Assembly (NCBI GenBank): GCA_037893245.1
Contig: JBAIAA010000318.1
Location: 744,001 to 808,000 of the forward strand
Length of the DNA: 64,000 nt
DNA from: Crossaster papposus
Lineage: Eukaryota; Echinodermata; Asteroidea; Velatida; Solasteridae
Direction of reading: 5' to 3'
The position numbers and the translations under genes are program-made. Below, one piece after another: positions 1 through 12,700 of this stretch. The notes below the pieces were generated by a model. It was not told where the DNA came from. It searched no databases and saw only the letters and a list, made by a program, of their open reading frames with translations. The first letter of the stretch is position 1. Each line of letters starts with the position of its first letter.

Positions 1-247
1 ACTTAATAATACGTGCACTCAAACAGCATTCGAATTTGCAAACAGATTTGAATGTCAAACTAATTTTTGAAACAAAACTGAATGCCCTGAAAGTGAATAA
101 GAACCACAGAACTGACACTATGGCCAACATCGCTTGAATGTGTACATTCAAACACGAATTTGTCGAATGCTTTGTGTTCGCACTCGGTTGAGAAGACCTA
201 TTGATGTAGCGGTACAACATTCAAGCTTTTCTTTTTAATAACACCAG
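1..247. repeat. Dispersed repeat block S fragment before mucin exon
   Basis: Shares gcactcaaacagcattcgaa, tgccctgaaagtgaataagaa and the exon acceptor region with 23500-23738. The duplication includes intron on both sides of the exon. Confidence 0.7.
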
Positions 248-424
248 AATCAACGACTGGGGAGGAGGTTAGCACTATACAGACCTCCACAGAAGACCCC
301 GGTAAGGTTACAACTCGTGCTGGTCCTGAAACGACGGTGAAGGGGTTGACTATTGATATATCCACAGACGTACATACCACCGCGCAATCCAGCTCTACTG
401 CTAAATATTGTTCAACAACATCAG
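248..424 (+). CDS. Mucin-like Ser/Thr-rich exon, upstream copy (partial gene)
   Basis: A 177-nt open segment lies between a pyrimidine-rich acceptor (cttttcttttta...accag) and a GTAAGA donor, and is phase 1 at both ends. It encodes a Thr/Ser/Pro-rich stretch that is close, residue for residue, to the exon at 23739-23912 (both share STIQTSTEDP and GPETTVKGLT). Flanking intron sequence is also shared, so this is a duplicated genomic block. It lies upstream of the start codon at 6581. It therefore belongs either to an upstream tandem paralogue whose other exons are outside the window, or to an alternative transcript of the same receptor, since a 1-1 exon could splice in frame to the TSP1 exon. 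No stop or frameshift is seen. Confidence 0.6.
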
Positions 425-1011
425 GTAAGAATGCTACATAGTGGTCGGGAGCATTAAATTTGTGGTCTGTGGGTAGTTCGGCAGGTTGGAGGTTCTAGCC
501 CGGCAAGAAATGTGTTGATCAACATTTTATTATAGCTGGTTTTGGCGTGTTCCGAAGCTATTAGCCTATGTAAAATCCAGACTCCCACTGTTAATAGGAA
601 TGTGAACAAAAAAGACCGAGTACAATGAGGCTACAATGTAAGTGCACTGCCAGTGCAGGACAGTACGCAGAATTGTTATGGGGGGTGCAATTTTTTTAGT
701 TAACATTATCGCCTAAGCCAAGTTCATTTTCGTGTGCCACTACCGTTATTTCTACATTAAAATACATGTACCATTATTTACCCCGGAAAATGTGGACCTT
801 TTGGTAATTTGGTGGGGTGCGTACGCACCCGTCGCAGCCCCCTGCGTACGGGCCTGCAGTGTGGCTTATTAACGACACCGCGCAATGCCGCAGTGTGAAC
901 TATAGAGTATCCATTCTTTGCCACACATTATGTTCCATTTGGTTGGCAAACTGAGTAATACAGCACTGTTGTTTGTTTACTAGGTAAAGGACAGCAATTG
1001 TGTTTAATATC
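425..1011. other. Non-coding stretch after upstream mucin exon
   Basis: Part of it (to about 510) is shared with 23913-24010. Beyond that I see no gene or repeat pair. Confidence 0.5.
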
Positions 1012-1735
1012 ATTGGGTCGTATGAATTAGCAAATGCTACGAAGTACAGACAAGTATTTACTTTGAAGTAAAAGCATTAGGGAAAAGCAAATGCTTCAAT
1101 TCGTATGAATAAAATAAAGTTTACCATTTACCGGCTGAAATAGTAGTAAATGCTTTTTACTTGCAAGTGATTGCACAGCCGAATGGTTTATAACAATACA
1201 GTCTCTATTGTTAACACAACGCAACAGTGTGACCACGCTGACGGGGGTGTTTGAATGGAATCGGAACCTAAAGTTGCTGCTTCGCAGTCATGATGCCCTT
1301 TTCTGTCTAAATAATATTGCAAGAAATTATCCGCCATCTACGTCTCATTTCGTTCCCCCAATTCAGTACAACTGCTTGTATTTTATTCCTAGACACTGCA
1401 TCTTCCATGTTCATATCTTTTCCTGCCTGACCACATACGAAAGCTCCTATTTTTCATATTGGTATTTGCTTTTTCTTTGTCAAGGTAGCCCCGAACCAAC
1501 CTTTAACAATTTAGAGTAAATACTGCAATTCTGAAGCATTTATTCATTTTTAATCATACCAAATGGAGCAAATACTAATATTCTAGCAAATGCTGGAAAT
1601 TAAAAAGTAAATACTTTTGGTCTTTAGGAAATAATTTACAGTAAAACCTTTTACTTCATTTTTATTCATACAGATGCTAGTAGTGAAAGCTTAAAAATTG
1701 GTAGTAAAAGCAAATGCTAGTTTTTAATCATTCGA
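1012..1735. repeat. Dispersed repeat with agcaaatgct motifs, copy 1
   Basis: Shares its order of segments with 27600-28250: gcaaatgcttcaattcgtatgaataaa, gcatttgctagc-like motifs, aagttgctgctt and gcagtcatg. AGCAAATGCT-type palindromic motifs recur at both ends, suggesting a TIR element. Confidence 0.6.
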
Positions 1736-1740
1736 CACAA

Positions 1741-1895
1741 TGTATTGGTAATGATGAGTTATTGTGCTGGTTAATGATGAGTTATTGTGCTGGTTAAAGA
1801 TGAGTTATTGTGTTGGTAATGACGAGTCATTGTGTTGGTAATGGTGAGTTATTGTGTTGGTAACTACGGATTATTGTGCTGGTTAATGATGAGTT
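1741..1895. repeat. Imperfect tandem repeat, unit about 22-25 bp
   Basis: About six or seven copies of tggttaatgatgagttattgtgc with substitutions and small length changes. Confidence 0.85.
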
Positions 1896-1959
1896 TCTGT
1901 CTAACAAGTCATTACCGGCTATTATTGTCGTGCAGGAACAATGGTAATACGTCATGCCT

Positions 1960-2975
1960 GAATTTTACCAATGGTTCTGCCAAATGGTATACCATATATT
2001 ATACCCTTGGTTTTGCTTAATGGTATACCATGGATCATACCCAGGAGGGGGGGGGGGGGGGGTGGGGGGTGGGAGGGAGGGGTGGGAGGGGGGGGGGGTG
2101 GGAGGGGGGGGGGGCAACAAAGTGCGCCACCAACGTTGAAATGTATCTCATTCATTCTTCCACGCTCATGAGCCACACATCTCACACAGTAAATACGTAT
2201 AGATCGCTACCTCGAAGGGCACCATTGAAACACGTACAGATTTGCTCCGTGCTCGCTCCCCGAATTCAGTGATTTATACAACGTCCGCAAAGCCAGGTAC
2301 ACAGGCACGATCTACACGAATTTTTTTTAGGGCGATGTCATTTTCTGCCATTTTCGTTCGAAAACAACACGATAAAACGCAAGGGGTTCACAGGCAGATT
2401 TTTAAATTTTTTAAATTCAGTATATCACTGCTACATCTTTTTTTAACGTATCCATGGAAAAAAATGAGTGGGTTCGAAGCACGATTTTTCACAATTTTTC
2501 GATTATTATTGCCCTTTTTAGGGGAGGTATTTGTTGACGTCGTTTGAGTATTTGTGCACAATCTCCACGCGCATCAACGGTACGTCAACGCTTAATTTTT
2601 TTCGACTTCTTTTTTCATTTTCAATACAATTGTTGTCATTGGATGATAAAAATTAAGGTAAATAACAACCTTTTACAACTACAAAAGACAAGATGTTAAG
2701 ATTGGATGCCAAAAACTCTTTATTTTTTTGCGTGAGAAAATTGTTCCCCCCTATTTTGAGAATAGACGGTACATCAGCGTTTCGCAATCACAGTCTCGAA
2801 GGGCCCCCCTCCGCCACCCCCCCCCCCCCCCCCCCCCCCCTCCTGCATTTGTCCGATGGTTTCGCTCAATGGTATGCCATGAACCATACCGATGGTTTTG
2901 CTTAATGGTATACCAATCCTACCGATGGTTCCGCTCGATGGATCCGCTCAATGGTATACCTTAGATCATAGGATC
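1960..2975. repeat. Segment bounded by poly-G and poly-C tracts and atggtataccat palindromes
   Basis: Left: palindromes near 1984 and 2020, then a 70-bp G-rich tract (2046-2114). Right: poly-C (about 2818-2841), then palindromes near 2871, 2905 and 2951. The mirror order suggests an inverted-repeat element. The G tract can form quadruplexes. Frames through it (Gly- or Pro-rich) are artefacts. Confidence 0.6.
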
Positions 2976-3133
2976 AATTATAATATTAGGAATTGTCCAG
3001 ATTGTATAGTGTTGTAAATGTCCAATACAGCATGCCTTAAATTACAACACGTACAGCACACACCACTGAAAACGAAATATGCATCTCCTTCTAAATCCTA
3101 ACATTTCCATAAATGCCGTATACAGTCACACAG

Positions 3134-3279
3134 TTAGGCCGTGTCCGAATTGCTGGCTTTAACTGTGACTTCGGCAGTTGCTATGCTGTTGCTATGGGCG
3201 GTCACTGTCCGCCCATAGCAACAGCATAGCAACGGCCGAAGTCTGTACAGCCAAATGCAACCATTCAAACATGACCTAA
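3134..3279. mobile_element. Hairpin MITE, copy 1
   Basis: Inverted ends ttaggccgtgtccgaat / attcaaacatgacctaa, with a central near-perfect hairpin (gttgctatgctgttgctatgggcgg and its complement, spaced by tcactgt). Confidence 0.78.
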
Positions 3280-3289
3280 GTATGTATTT

Positions 3290-4012
3290 AGCATGCGTAT
3301 GTTTTCTTGCTGTTTGTATGCTGATACACCTATGCATATATGCGTATTTAAGTACAATGCGCTGCGTTCATTAGTACAATGCGCTGCATTCATTAGGATA
3401 AGCAGGTACGTGAGCATGGCAATAATGGTTTGTCGCTATAGCGCCCTCTCACGGCAGTGGGTTATTAACCCTGCGGGAGTGCAGGCACACGGTAGCCAAC
3501 CTCCTGTTTTCTCTAATTAGTGAATATGTTTGTAATTACTTGCTCATTTATTTCAATTTGTTTTAAGTTCATACAGAAGACACTGCATAACACCATAGAG
3601 CGATCCCCTTTAGTGTGGCTGCATGCCATGACCCAGACAACAATAATCTCAACATAACTGCCATTCATTTGTGTACAAATCCCTTTTGATAGCGGTCCAT
3701 TTGGGGGTCGTTTCAGAAACTTAGCCAAACGCCAGATAAATGTAATCGATCTCTGTGATCTAGCCAGCTGATGGGTTTGTTTGACAGTCTCTGGCCTTGG
3801 TAAACAAATAACAGACCGGAATTTTCCAGTAGTATTACGTGTGGAGGTTACAAACCGTCCCCCTCCTGTGTTGGTGTACATGTTTGTTTAGTTTGGTTTA
3901 TTACCCAATTGACAGATGTAAAAAAAATCATACACAATAAAACTCATAGAATATTAACATCAATCTTCAATGGGTAAAAGGGCTAGAAAATAGCACATTT
4001 GCTAATCAAGTC
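3290..4012. other. Non-coding stretch
   Basis: No exon or paired repeat recognised; the 122-codon minus-strand frame here has no recognisable motif. Confidence 0.5.
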
Positions 4013-4390
4013 CAGCCCTCGACACACAGCCCTCGACACACAGCCCTCGACACACAGCCCTCGACACACAGCCCTCGACACACAGCCCTCGACACACAGC
4101 CCTCGACACACAGCCCTCGACACACAGCCCTCGACACACAGCCCTCGACACACAGCCCTCGACACACAGCCCTCGACACACAGCCCTCGACACACAGCCC
4201 TCGACACACAGCCCTCGACACACAGCCCTCGACACACAGCCCTCGACACACAGCCCTCGACACACAGCCCTCGACACACAGCCCTCGACACACAGCCCTC
4301 GACACACAGCCCTCGACACACAGCCCTCGACACACAGCCCTCGACACACAGCCCTCGACACACAGCCCTCGACACACAGCCCTCGACACA
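4013..4390. repeat. Minisatellite: 27 copies of a 14-bp unit
   Basis: 378 bp of cagccctcgacaca repeated without a visible change. Because 14 is not a multiple of three and the unit lacks stops, every forward and reverse frame is open; none is a gene. Confidence 0.97.
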
Positions 4391-5179
4391 CTGCCAGGGG
4401 TGCATTCACAAAGAGACGACCATACAATAATTTATAACTAGTTTCCCGCATGTCCATGAAAACTTTCTAAGGACTTTGTCAATGAAATCACTTCCAACAT
4501 ATTTTTTTGTGTTTTGTTGTATGTTGGCTCGTCTGAAAGCACCCCTGGTGGGGGGTTTCATAACAAACAAAATAAGCAGATAGCTTATACATTTATATGT
4601 ATAGACCAGGATATTAATAACTCTTAATATAGGCAGATAGCTTATAGCCTATATTTATATTTATAGATGAAACAACTGCCCCGCAGGGTTCTTAAGCGGC
4701 GGCTTATCGTGTATCTAACATAGCAACGTCTTGCCCAAAGACAACCGAGCCACCGGCTATATTACTTTATGAATTGTTCCGTGTACGTGTGGTTGATTTT
4801 GTTTCCAATAATACTTTCTTTTAACGGAAATCTCAACTACGAAACGGCCATAAATAGATGATCAATTCAAACCGAACCTGCATTTGGAGTATTTTTTCGT
4901 GCAATCGAAAAGGCGATGGCCATTTGTTTGACTACAACAGTTTTGACACACAAAATACACAAACGAAATTTAGTAAATTTTACAAAATCCTATGAAAACA
5001 TGCACGTTTATCTAAAATATTGAGAAAAAAAACACAAAACTAAAATTGTTTGTTCTTCTTTTTCCTAATTTGATAAACATTCACTTTTTGTACATTGAAA
5101 AAAAAATTGTTAAGGTTTTTATCTAAGTAAAAAGAATATTGTAAAAACAAAACGTATTTCAAAAAACTATTCGATGTGC
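4391..5179. other. Non-coding stretch
   Basis: AT-rich, with a short direct repeat (aggcagatagcttat-like at 4575 and 4632). No gene seen. Confidence 0.5.
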
Positions 5180-5740
5180 CCGGAAGTTCGGTTTCTCGTA
5201 AAGTCTCGTACGTTCTCGAGGTCAACTTACGTGCTCTATTATAATCCAGTTCGGTATTCCAACTGCGAATGTGCACAACAAGATTCGAGATATTTTACTT
5301 CTGAGATAAACGCGGTAGATAAATGCACACAAGTCTATGGGAAACGTAAACCGAATCTGCATTTAGTTTTTTTAATTTCGTGCAATCGAAAAGACGATGG
5401 AAATTTGTGTTTGAATAAAACACACAAAACGCCTAAAAACACTTTGCTGTTCAAACTTCTTTTTTAAAAGTTACTTCCGAACACGACGACCTCTTAAAAT
5501 GTTTATGCCTTTACACGCATACGATGAAGTGTCTAGCTCAGTCGAAAGGAAAATCGTCAAATCTTTATGTGCACATGCGCAGTTGGAATACCGAAATGGC
5601 TTATTGGGGGTACTGCCAACCGTATTAGCATTTGGCAGACACAAAGGGGGCGCTGTTTAACGTGGTTAAAGTCCTTTCATGAGTCCTTTGTATTTACACA
5701 AACCCAAAAAGCGAAACTTTACGAGAAACCGAACTTCCGG
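5180..5740. mobile_element. MITE with 25-bp perfect TIR
   Basis: The first 25 bp (ccggaagttcggtttctcgt...) are exactly the complement of the last 25 bp. The interior (5290-5600) is shared with a repeat at 31240-31560, so this family has at least two members in the window. Confidence 0.82.
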
Positions 5741-5880
5741 CATATAGGACCTTCAACGTGTAAAGCCAGTAGCTTTCTTGAAATAATATTTTGTTGACGT
5801 GATTATTTTTACTGAAATGTAGAAAATAAATAACGTTTTAATAGGCCTAAATATTTTTAATTTCAATTTACAAAATGAGA

Positions 5881-6580
5881 ACGACATTAAATTGTAAAAG
5901 AGGAGAGCGAAAACTATAGTTACGTCATATGTACGTCATTCCATTGTTCTCGTTAACGCGCTTGTCTCTCTAAAAGTGTAGACCACATGCAGTATAACAC
6001 GGGCGTCGCCATACAATTGTTGTAAAAATGTATGTAAAAGTCATATTACGTCCGCTCACGCCCGCTCACGTCTGCGCACGCATGTCACAGACGCATACAC
6101 AACTCCACATTATTATTTAGAAGGGGTTGATCTGTTGACTCTCAATAGTGCCTGTTCTACTCGCGAGGTGCCGAAGCACGGTGTTCTTTTTTTTCTCCGG
6201 ATCGCAGACGGCGGCTCTAGCTGTAAGCGCTTAGCGTTGTTGTCGTCGTCGTCGTCGTCTTTGTCGTCGTTGTGCAAAAAAAATCGACATCTATGAGCTT
6301 CTCTGTATAAGCACCTAAAGAGAGCAACCAACATTGGCAACCAAAGCAACACGGCGATGTCGCGTATAGGCCTAAACTAAAGCCGCACGACAGTGTCGTT
6401 TTGGTTGTAGTCGAACAGCGCCTTCTAAACATTATGAAAATAATGAAGATGTTTGAGTGAATTGTCGGCGGTATTGTTGTGCATTTGAACTACTGACCAG
6501 AATACACAACGACGTGACTCCTGCACGAATTTGGGCTGGTTTTAGTATTATTTTGTTCGACTTTAACTTCGATCGCTAGT
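5881..6580 (+). promoter_or_regulatory. Putative promoter and 5' UTR of the aGPCR
   Basis: The 700 bp before the ATG at 6581 has more CpG than the surroundings. It has two TACGTCAT half-CRE-like sites 11 bp apart (5921 and 5932), a short imperfect CGCTCACG repeat near 6053-6080, and a (GTC)n run at about 6236-6272. No TATA box is obvious and the transcription start is not determined. Confidence 0.35.
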
Positions 6581-6737
6581 ATGGCAGCCGCGTCCGTGGG
6601 TTTTTCGCTCCGACGACTACTGAGCGTGTCACGCTGCTTGGCAATATTATTCCTTCTGGTTCTACATGTCCGCAATTTGGAAGCACCGGGAGGTGGTCAT
6701 CATGCTGCACGTCCAGGAAGTCGCGGAAACCCGCCTC
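6581..6737 (+). CDS. aGPCR exon 1: signal peptide
   Basis: The ATG at 6581 opens 52 codons plus one base before a consensus GTAAGT donor. The peptide begins with Ala/Ser/Arg residues followed by the hydrophobic core CLAILFLLVLHV, then a Gly/His/Arg/Pro-rich spacer, as expected for a secretory signal. It ends in phase 1, matching the phase-1 TSP1 exon 12.3 kb downstream. I chose this ATG because it directly precedes the Arg-rich n-region and hydrophobic core; no longer in-frame start with a better signal was seen. Confidence 0.8.
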
Positions 6738-9700
6738 GTAAGTCTACTAAATAATTGAATAATTATTTAAATACATGTATCAATCACGAAGTATTAGCAT
6801 TAAAAGTAGTATACACAATTTACTTTTGGTGTATGTACAGAAATGGACAGATTTGGTGGGTTAGTATTTTATAGCAAATATTGTTACAATTACGTGCTTA
6901 AAGGTAGGATACACCATTGGTAATTGCTAGAATTATCATGAATGGGCTGATTTGGGGTGTTGCATTCTATGGTAAATATCGTTTAACTGACCCGTCCGAA
7001 GGTTTACAATCATGGATGCCGAGAAAAGCAAGAAAAACGGCGTTATGGTGTTTGTTTTGGGTTTTTTGCGCAATCATTTTATTGCATGCCTACCATCATT
7101 ATTTACCTTTAAATAAGTAAAATATTTTCTAATAATTCGGTATTATTGTTTTTCTCGATATCTGCAAATGGTGTATCCTACCTTTAAAGTTTGGTGTTTA
7201 TGGGTGCTGGATCAAGATAATGTCTAGATAAAAACAGTTTTCCTAGTGGTTCCATGATCATAATTAACTCCAGACGATACGGTGCCTATGAGGCATGTAT
7301 CCAACCCGCATGCTCTTTGGCTCATGTGAAACAAATGCTTGAAATAGATCCATACTTTGTAAAGTTGTGCATAATTTACCTAAAGAACCCATTTCCCCAG
7401 CTGCCTATGGAATGCCATTTCAAACCGTTGAGCCGAGCAAGAACCAGAGCAGAAAGCCTGAAAATGCGCCATTTTGTTTTTGCACTTCCGGACCCCACGT
7501 ATGTTCTTCCAAATGCACCTGTGCGCCACATAGTTCAGCGATAGTGAGGTCGTGTCCGAATTGCTGGCTTTGGCTGTGACTATGCTGTTGCTATGAGCGG
7601 TCATTGTCTGCCCTTAGCAACATCATAGCAACGACCGAAGTCACAGCCAAGGCCATCAATAATTCAAACATGGCCTCAGGCTACTTTTGGTCTGGGACCA
7701 AGACTTTTCCGGCGTTTAAGACAAAATGAGATGACGTTTGGAATCATTCCCTGTCTGTTGATTGCAAGTTACAGATGAACAAAACGCATGAAGAAAAATA
7801 TGGAAATAACGATAACATATGAATTTAACAATAATATGAGCTAAGAATGTCTACATGTTAAACAATTTTGTAAGAAACCCGAAAAGTGTTGAACTCGGAA
7901 AGTGTTTCGATCATTACGAAACCAAAATCACAACTCGCAGAAAATGTCATCTTATCAAGTACACTTTCAGGTAAATCAAGACTTCAAATAACGAGACCAA
8001 GCGATAGTTATTGCAAATAGCATGTTCAAGGAAAAACGATTGCCCGATTTTGACCTATATGTGCACAACTAAGTTATACGGCTGAATATGCGTGACCTCT
8101 CTGTGACCCTTTTGTGGGCATTTTACACAGGGTTGCCCTTTCTCTTGGTAACAGTTGTGATATAATGATTTCTAATGGTACTCTCCCCCGAAAAAAACAT
8201 TTATGTTTAAATTTTATCTTGGCATTTTAAAAGAGAAAAAAAAGGTAAATTTACCTCACATTTCCTTCGCTTTGGATTTTTGTTCGTATAGGTCTCCTTG
8301 TTCGATCACTTTTTTTCACATCGCGTACTTGCGTTATAACAAAATGATAGCGTCGCGAAGAGTTACCAACCTATCAAATAGATTATAGATTCATTCAGGC
8401 TCGTTTGGATCACGCTTCAAAACAATTCTTATCAACGGTCATTGTAGATTTGTTTGTAAATAAAAAAGAAATCCTTCAAGTTTATTCAAAACAATTGTAC
8501 ATGTATCCCAAAAAACATTTAAGTCTCCTATTTAAGCTTAAGTTTTTACCCAATGACCACCACACAATTGTTTCATAGATTTTCGTCTTTATCGAGTGCT
8601 CGGAGTTTCATAGCCAAAATGTATTTTTAAAGTTGATAAGTGAGAGGTCAATATTTGGCATGATATTTCTCTTTTACGTCATGCGCTCTTTAAAGGTTTG
8701 ATACACCATTGGTAATTGCTTGAATTGTCATGAATAGGTAGATTTGGGTGGGTTATATCTTATAGTAAATATCGTTTAACTGACCTGTCCGAAGTTTTAC
8801 AAACATGGATGCCGAGAAAAGCACGAAAAGCAGCGATTGTTTTCAACCGGCGTCGAGCAGTTATTCTTATGTTACCTTTGTTTTTTCGCGATCGCCGTCC
8901 GGCGATCGCGAATTTGTCTTTATAAAATTAAATTTTTTCGAAATAATTAGAGGATATCTAACGCAATTAATTTGCTAGATGCCTAGAATCATTATTTACT
9001 TTCAAATGAGTAAGATTTTTCTTAATAATTCGGTAGTAAATATTTCCGATATCTGCAAATGGTGTATCCTACCTTTAAGTTTCCATAAATTGAGATGCTA
9101 ATAACAATTTTAAAACAGCCTTTTTCAAAATGTAAACCAACAATGTGGTTTATTGAAAACATTTATAATTACGTTTTCCTCATTGTCTAACTGGCGAATA
9201 CTGGCACACATAATCACTAAAAGTAGGTGAAAACAAAATATACTTTTGATGCGGAGGCACGTGTGCGAAAATGACGTTGTTGCCTTTAACAGCCCTGCCC
9301 ATGAAAATGGAAATTTACATTAACATAAAACCCCACAAGACAACAATAATGCTCTTTCAAGGCTTGCATTAAAAAAGACGATATTAAAAATAAGCATTCT
9401 GTCTCAAACTGGTAATTAATATTATATTTTTCATTGTTGTAATAATGCAGCCTATGACATTTTTACCATTTAATTTGACATCATAGCACTTCGGTTGGTG
9501 TTGGCCGCTCGATTATTACTTCCATTCAGGCGAATCCATTGGCCGTAATGATTAAGTGGTACATGCCTCGTATACGGTTGATATTCTATACATCGAGCTA
9601 TTGTAACTACCACGGATGGTTTTTTTAAAGGTCGACGCGTACAAAAATACTTTTTTATATGTACTATACGAACTCGCTTGCTATTAATGTAAAAGAACAC

Positions 9701-12700
9701 ATAACCCTTGTTTTGTAAAAGGTTTCATGACAGTTATGTAAAAGGTTACCTGGTACTTAGGTAATTATATTTACACCTTAATTACGTAAACTAGAAAAAA
9801 ACTTAAGTGTACACAACTTTTGTTAAATAATACGTCTTCAGTCCATTTATTTCATATATTTTTATGTTCATTTATGTCTCTTCCAACTGATTTATCTTTT
9901 TGACTCCTTTAATATCAATTAAGCGAGATCTTGGTTCGTCGACTCCAGGACCCAATTCCATAAAAGCATTCTAACTTAGTATATTACTAGGTTTTAGCAA
10001 GATTCCAAATGCCTAGTTGGTTGCTTGCTAGCAATCAACTAAATCGCATTCCATAACACCATTCTATGAAACATTCTTACTAGTTGCTTGCTTGCAGCTT
10101 GCTCGAATGGTGTGGGAATGCATAATCGCCAAAGTACATGGTCAGTTTGAGTTAACAATAGGGAAATAGTTCAAATCAGGTCATGCTGTGGGTTGTATTG
10201 TCAATGCATTCCTCTGTACCCTATTTAGGGTATGTACATTTGTATCGGCCTAAGCACATGTTTCAGAAATGGCTAATTCAGAGAGTGTTTCAAATCAAAA
10301 AAGAGGAAAGAAGCCTTATAATTACTCGACTCAGGAAAATCTGTTCCTTGCAGAAAGCAGAATCCTTGACTCTGCGCATAAGGATGTCAATACAAATTCC
10401 CAAAAGATAAAAGATTGAAAGTGACTTAGAATGGTGCTAAGGATTTAGACATACCCCAAACCTATTCTAATTTTAGCAAGCAACTAGGAACCTTGCTAAG
10501 CGTATAATGGTTTTATGGAATAGATTTAGCAAGGAACTAGAGATAGAAAGGAAGTTGGCAACCAACTAGGCTTAGAATGCTTTTATGGAATTGGCTCCAG
10601 GGTTTCCATAACGTATGGAATGTTATACGTTGCCTTGAATGCAGCAACGTATAATGTCTGAAGTCCCGCACAGTAAAGCCTATATAGGATCTTGTTTTTA
10701 CGCCAGCTCTTATAGCCGCGGAGAGCCTTGCCATGCGAGTCTGTCTCTGTGGTTTAAAATTAGTAAACTCTGTCTCCGTCGACTTTCAGTTTCTCTGCTG
10801 CTACTGGCTGGAGGTGGTTCACTCCAGGGGTTTCTTTTCTTCGTCCAGGAAGACAACATCGTCTGCATACTTTTGGAAAAAAGTCGGAATCCAAATTTTC
10901 AAATCGGAAAAGTTTAACATTGGCCTACAGGTTGTGCATACAACCAAAATATCAACGTACGTGTACATGTACATGTAGCGGTGTACATATGCACTCATTT
11001 GTACTACGCACATCTAGTCGTGTGCACACATTATGCCTAACATAATGCAATCATAATGAGTTAATTTTGTGACATCACTACAAAAATAACAATATCCTGT
11101 AATATCTTGTGGTCCAGGCATTTCTCGTTATTGGATACAGTATAACAATCACAAGAGGTTTAGAAAAAAACGTTACCTTCAAAGACTGCAAGCTGTGGCA
11201 TGCCCCATTGTTCTAACAAACGTCTGGGCTCGTGTTGGCCTACGTGTTTTCCTAACTTTAGTACGTTTTTACATAAGTTATGTCAATTGGCTTCTACACT
11301 TATTCAACATGTATACACAAAATACGTATCTGCGAGGTACTTATTTTCCGACAAGTTTTACCAAAATTATGTTTGTTTTTACATAATTATTGTTACCTAA
11401 TATTGTTGTACTAGTCTTTTTGAGAGTGTGTGTAATCAGTGTTATCCCAAGGGATTCTTTCGAGAAATAAGTGATTTGGGTGGGACTCGAACCCACGACC
11501 TCCAGGGGCCATATTCATAGGCCTAGTACATGTAGTAGTAGTAGTAGGATACTAAAATGTCTAGTAACACTATCGCACTACTGTCGTAACATATCTTGAC
11601 GGCTTCTTGATAGCGTCTTGACAAGACTTATAATTTGATTGACCTTGAACTTTTGAGTGCGAATTGCTACGGTACATCAATCAATCAATCAATCAATCAA
11701 CTCATTTATTTTCACATTGACATCCTCGGTTACAATTGTTATGCACATAAAGGAGAAAACATGTATGTACAGAGTATTCATCAAAGACATTACATAATCG
11801 AAAGCATAAAACAGATGTCAACATGCAGGAAAACGGTGAAGCAAAGCTTTTGTACCTTTCCCTGGGACAGGACAAAAACTACATACGGACAAAATCAGGA
11901 CAATAGAGAGTGAGACCCGGTACAGTGTGTTACATAATAACTAAGCAAATCAGTAAAGAACAAATATATTAAGCATAAGTATTAATCATCGATTTCTTCA
12001 ATCATCGATTTCTTCAAAGTCCTACATTGTCTCACAAACAGATTACCTCTCGATGAACTACGTGTTCCGTATGAATGAACAGAAGAAGTAAATAAAAATA
12101 AGTGATGAAAACATTGGGGAAGCATATTGTGAGTATATTTAAACATAAGTGTACCCAATCTGTAGTGATAAAGATCATTAAGTTTCAAAATATTAAGTTT
12201 AGCAAATAAAAGACTGGTATGATCAAGGTAGCCTGCATTATTAACAATACGAACAGACTTCTTCTGCAACGTAAAAAGTTTGATGAAACCATGTACACTT
12301 GAATAACCCCCAAAGGCAAGTAGACCATTATTTAAGTATGAAAGGACAAAGGAATTATACAATATGAAAAGAATATTTTTAGGTACAACATTTTTCAAAA
12401 GGTTCATTATACCAACATTTTTTGAAATTTTACTACACAAAACATCAATATGATTATTCCAAGTGAGATTTTCATCAATAATGTTCTACTTTGAAAAATC
12501 GTGCTCTACCGTAGCAAGCATCGTGTACATGGGTAAGGGGCATTAGAGTTACGCTGGAATAACTTTAGTAAGAAACTTACAATGTAACTAAGGCTAGGTT
12601 TCATGAATAGGGCCTCTATGGTGGCTCAGAGGGGACATAACCGGTCGTGAGTATTTTTGCGACGTGAATATTTTTGCGACGTCGTAAATTATCGGTAAGT

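Noticed and set aside
1952..2272. Gly- and Pro-rich open frames
   Set aside because: They run through the poly-G tract and have no domain or splice context.
4013..4390. CRISPR array
   Set aside because: Head-to-tail 14-bp repeats without spacers, in a eukaryotic genome.
3983..4457. Four long open frames (127-151 codons) on both strands with Cys-Arg or His-Ser-Pro repeats
   Set aside because: All are translations of the 14-bp minisatellite, open because the unit lacks stops in any frame.
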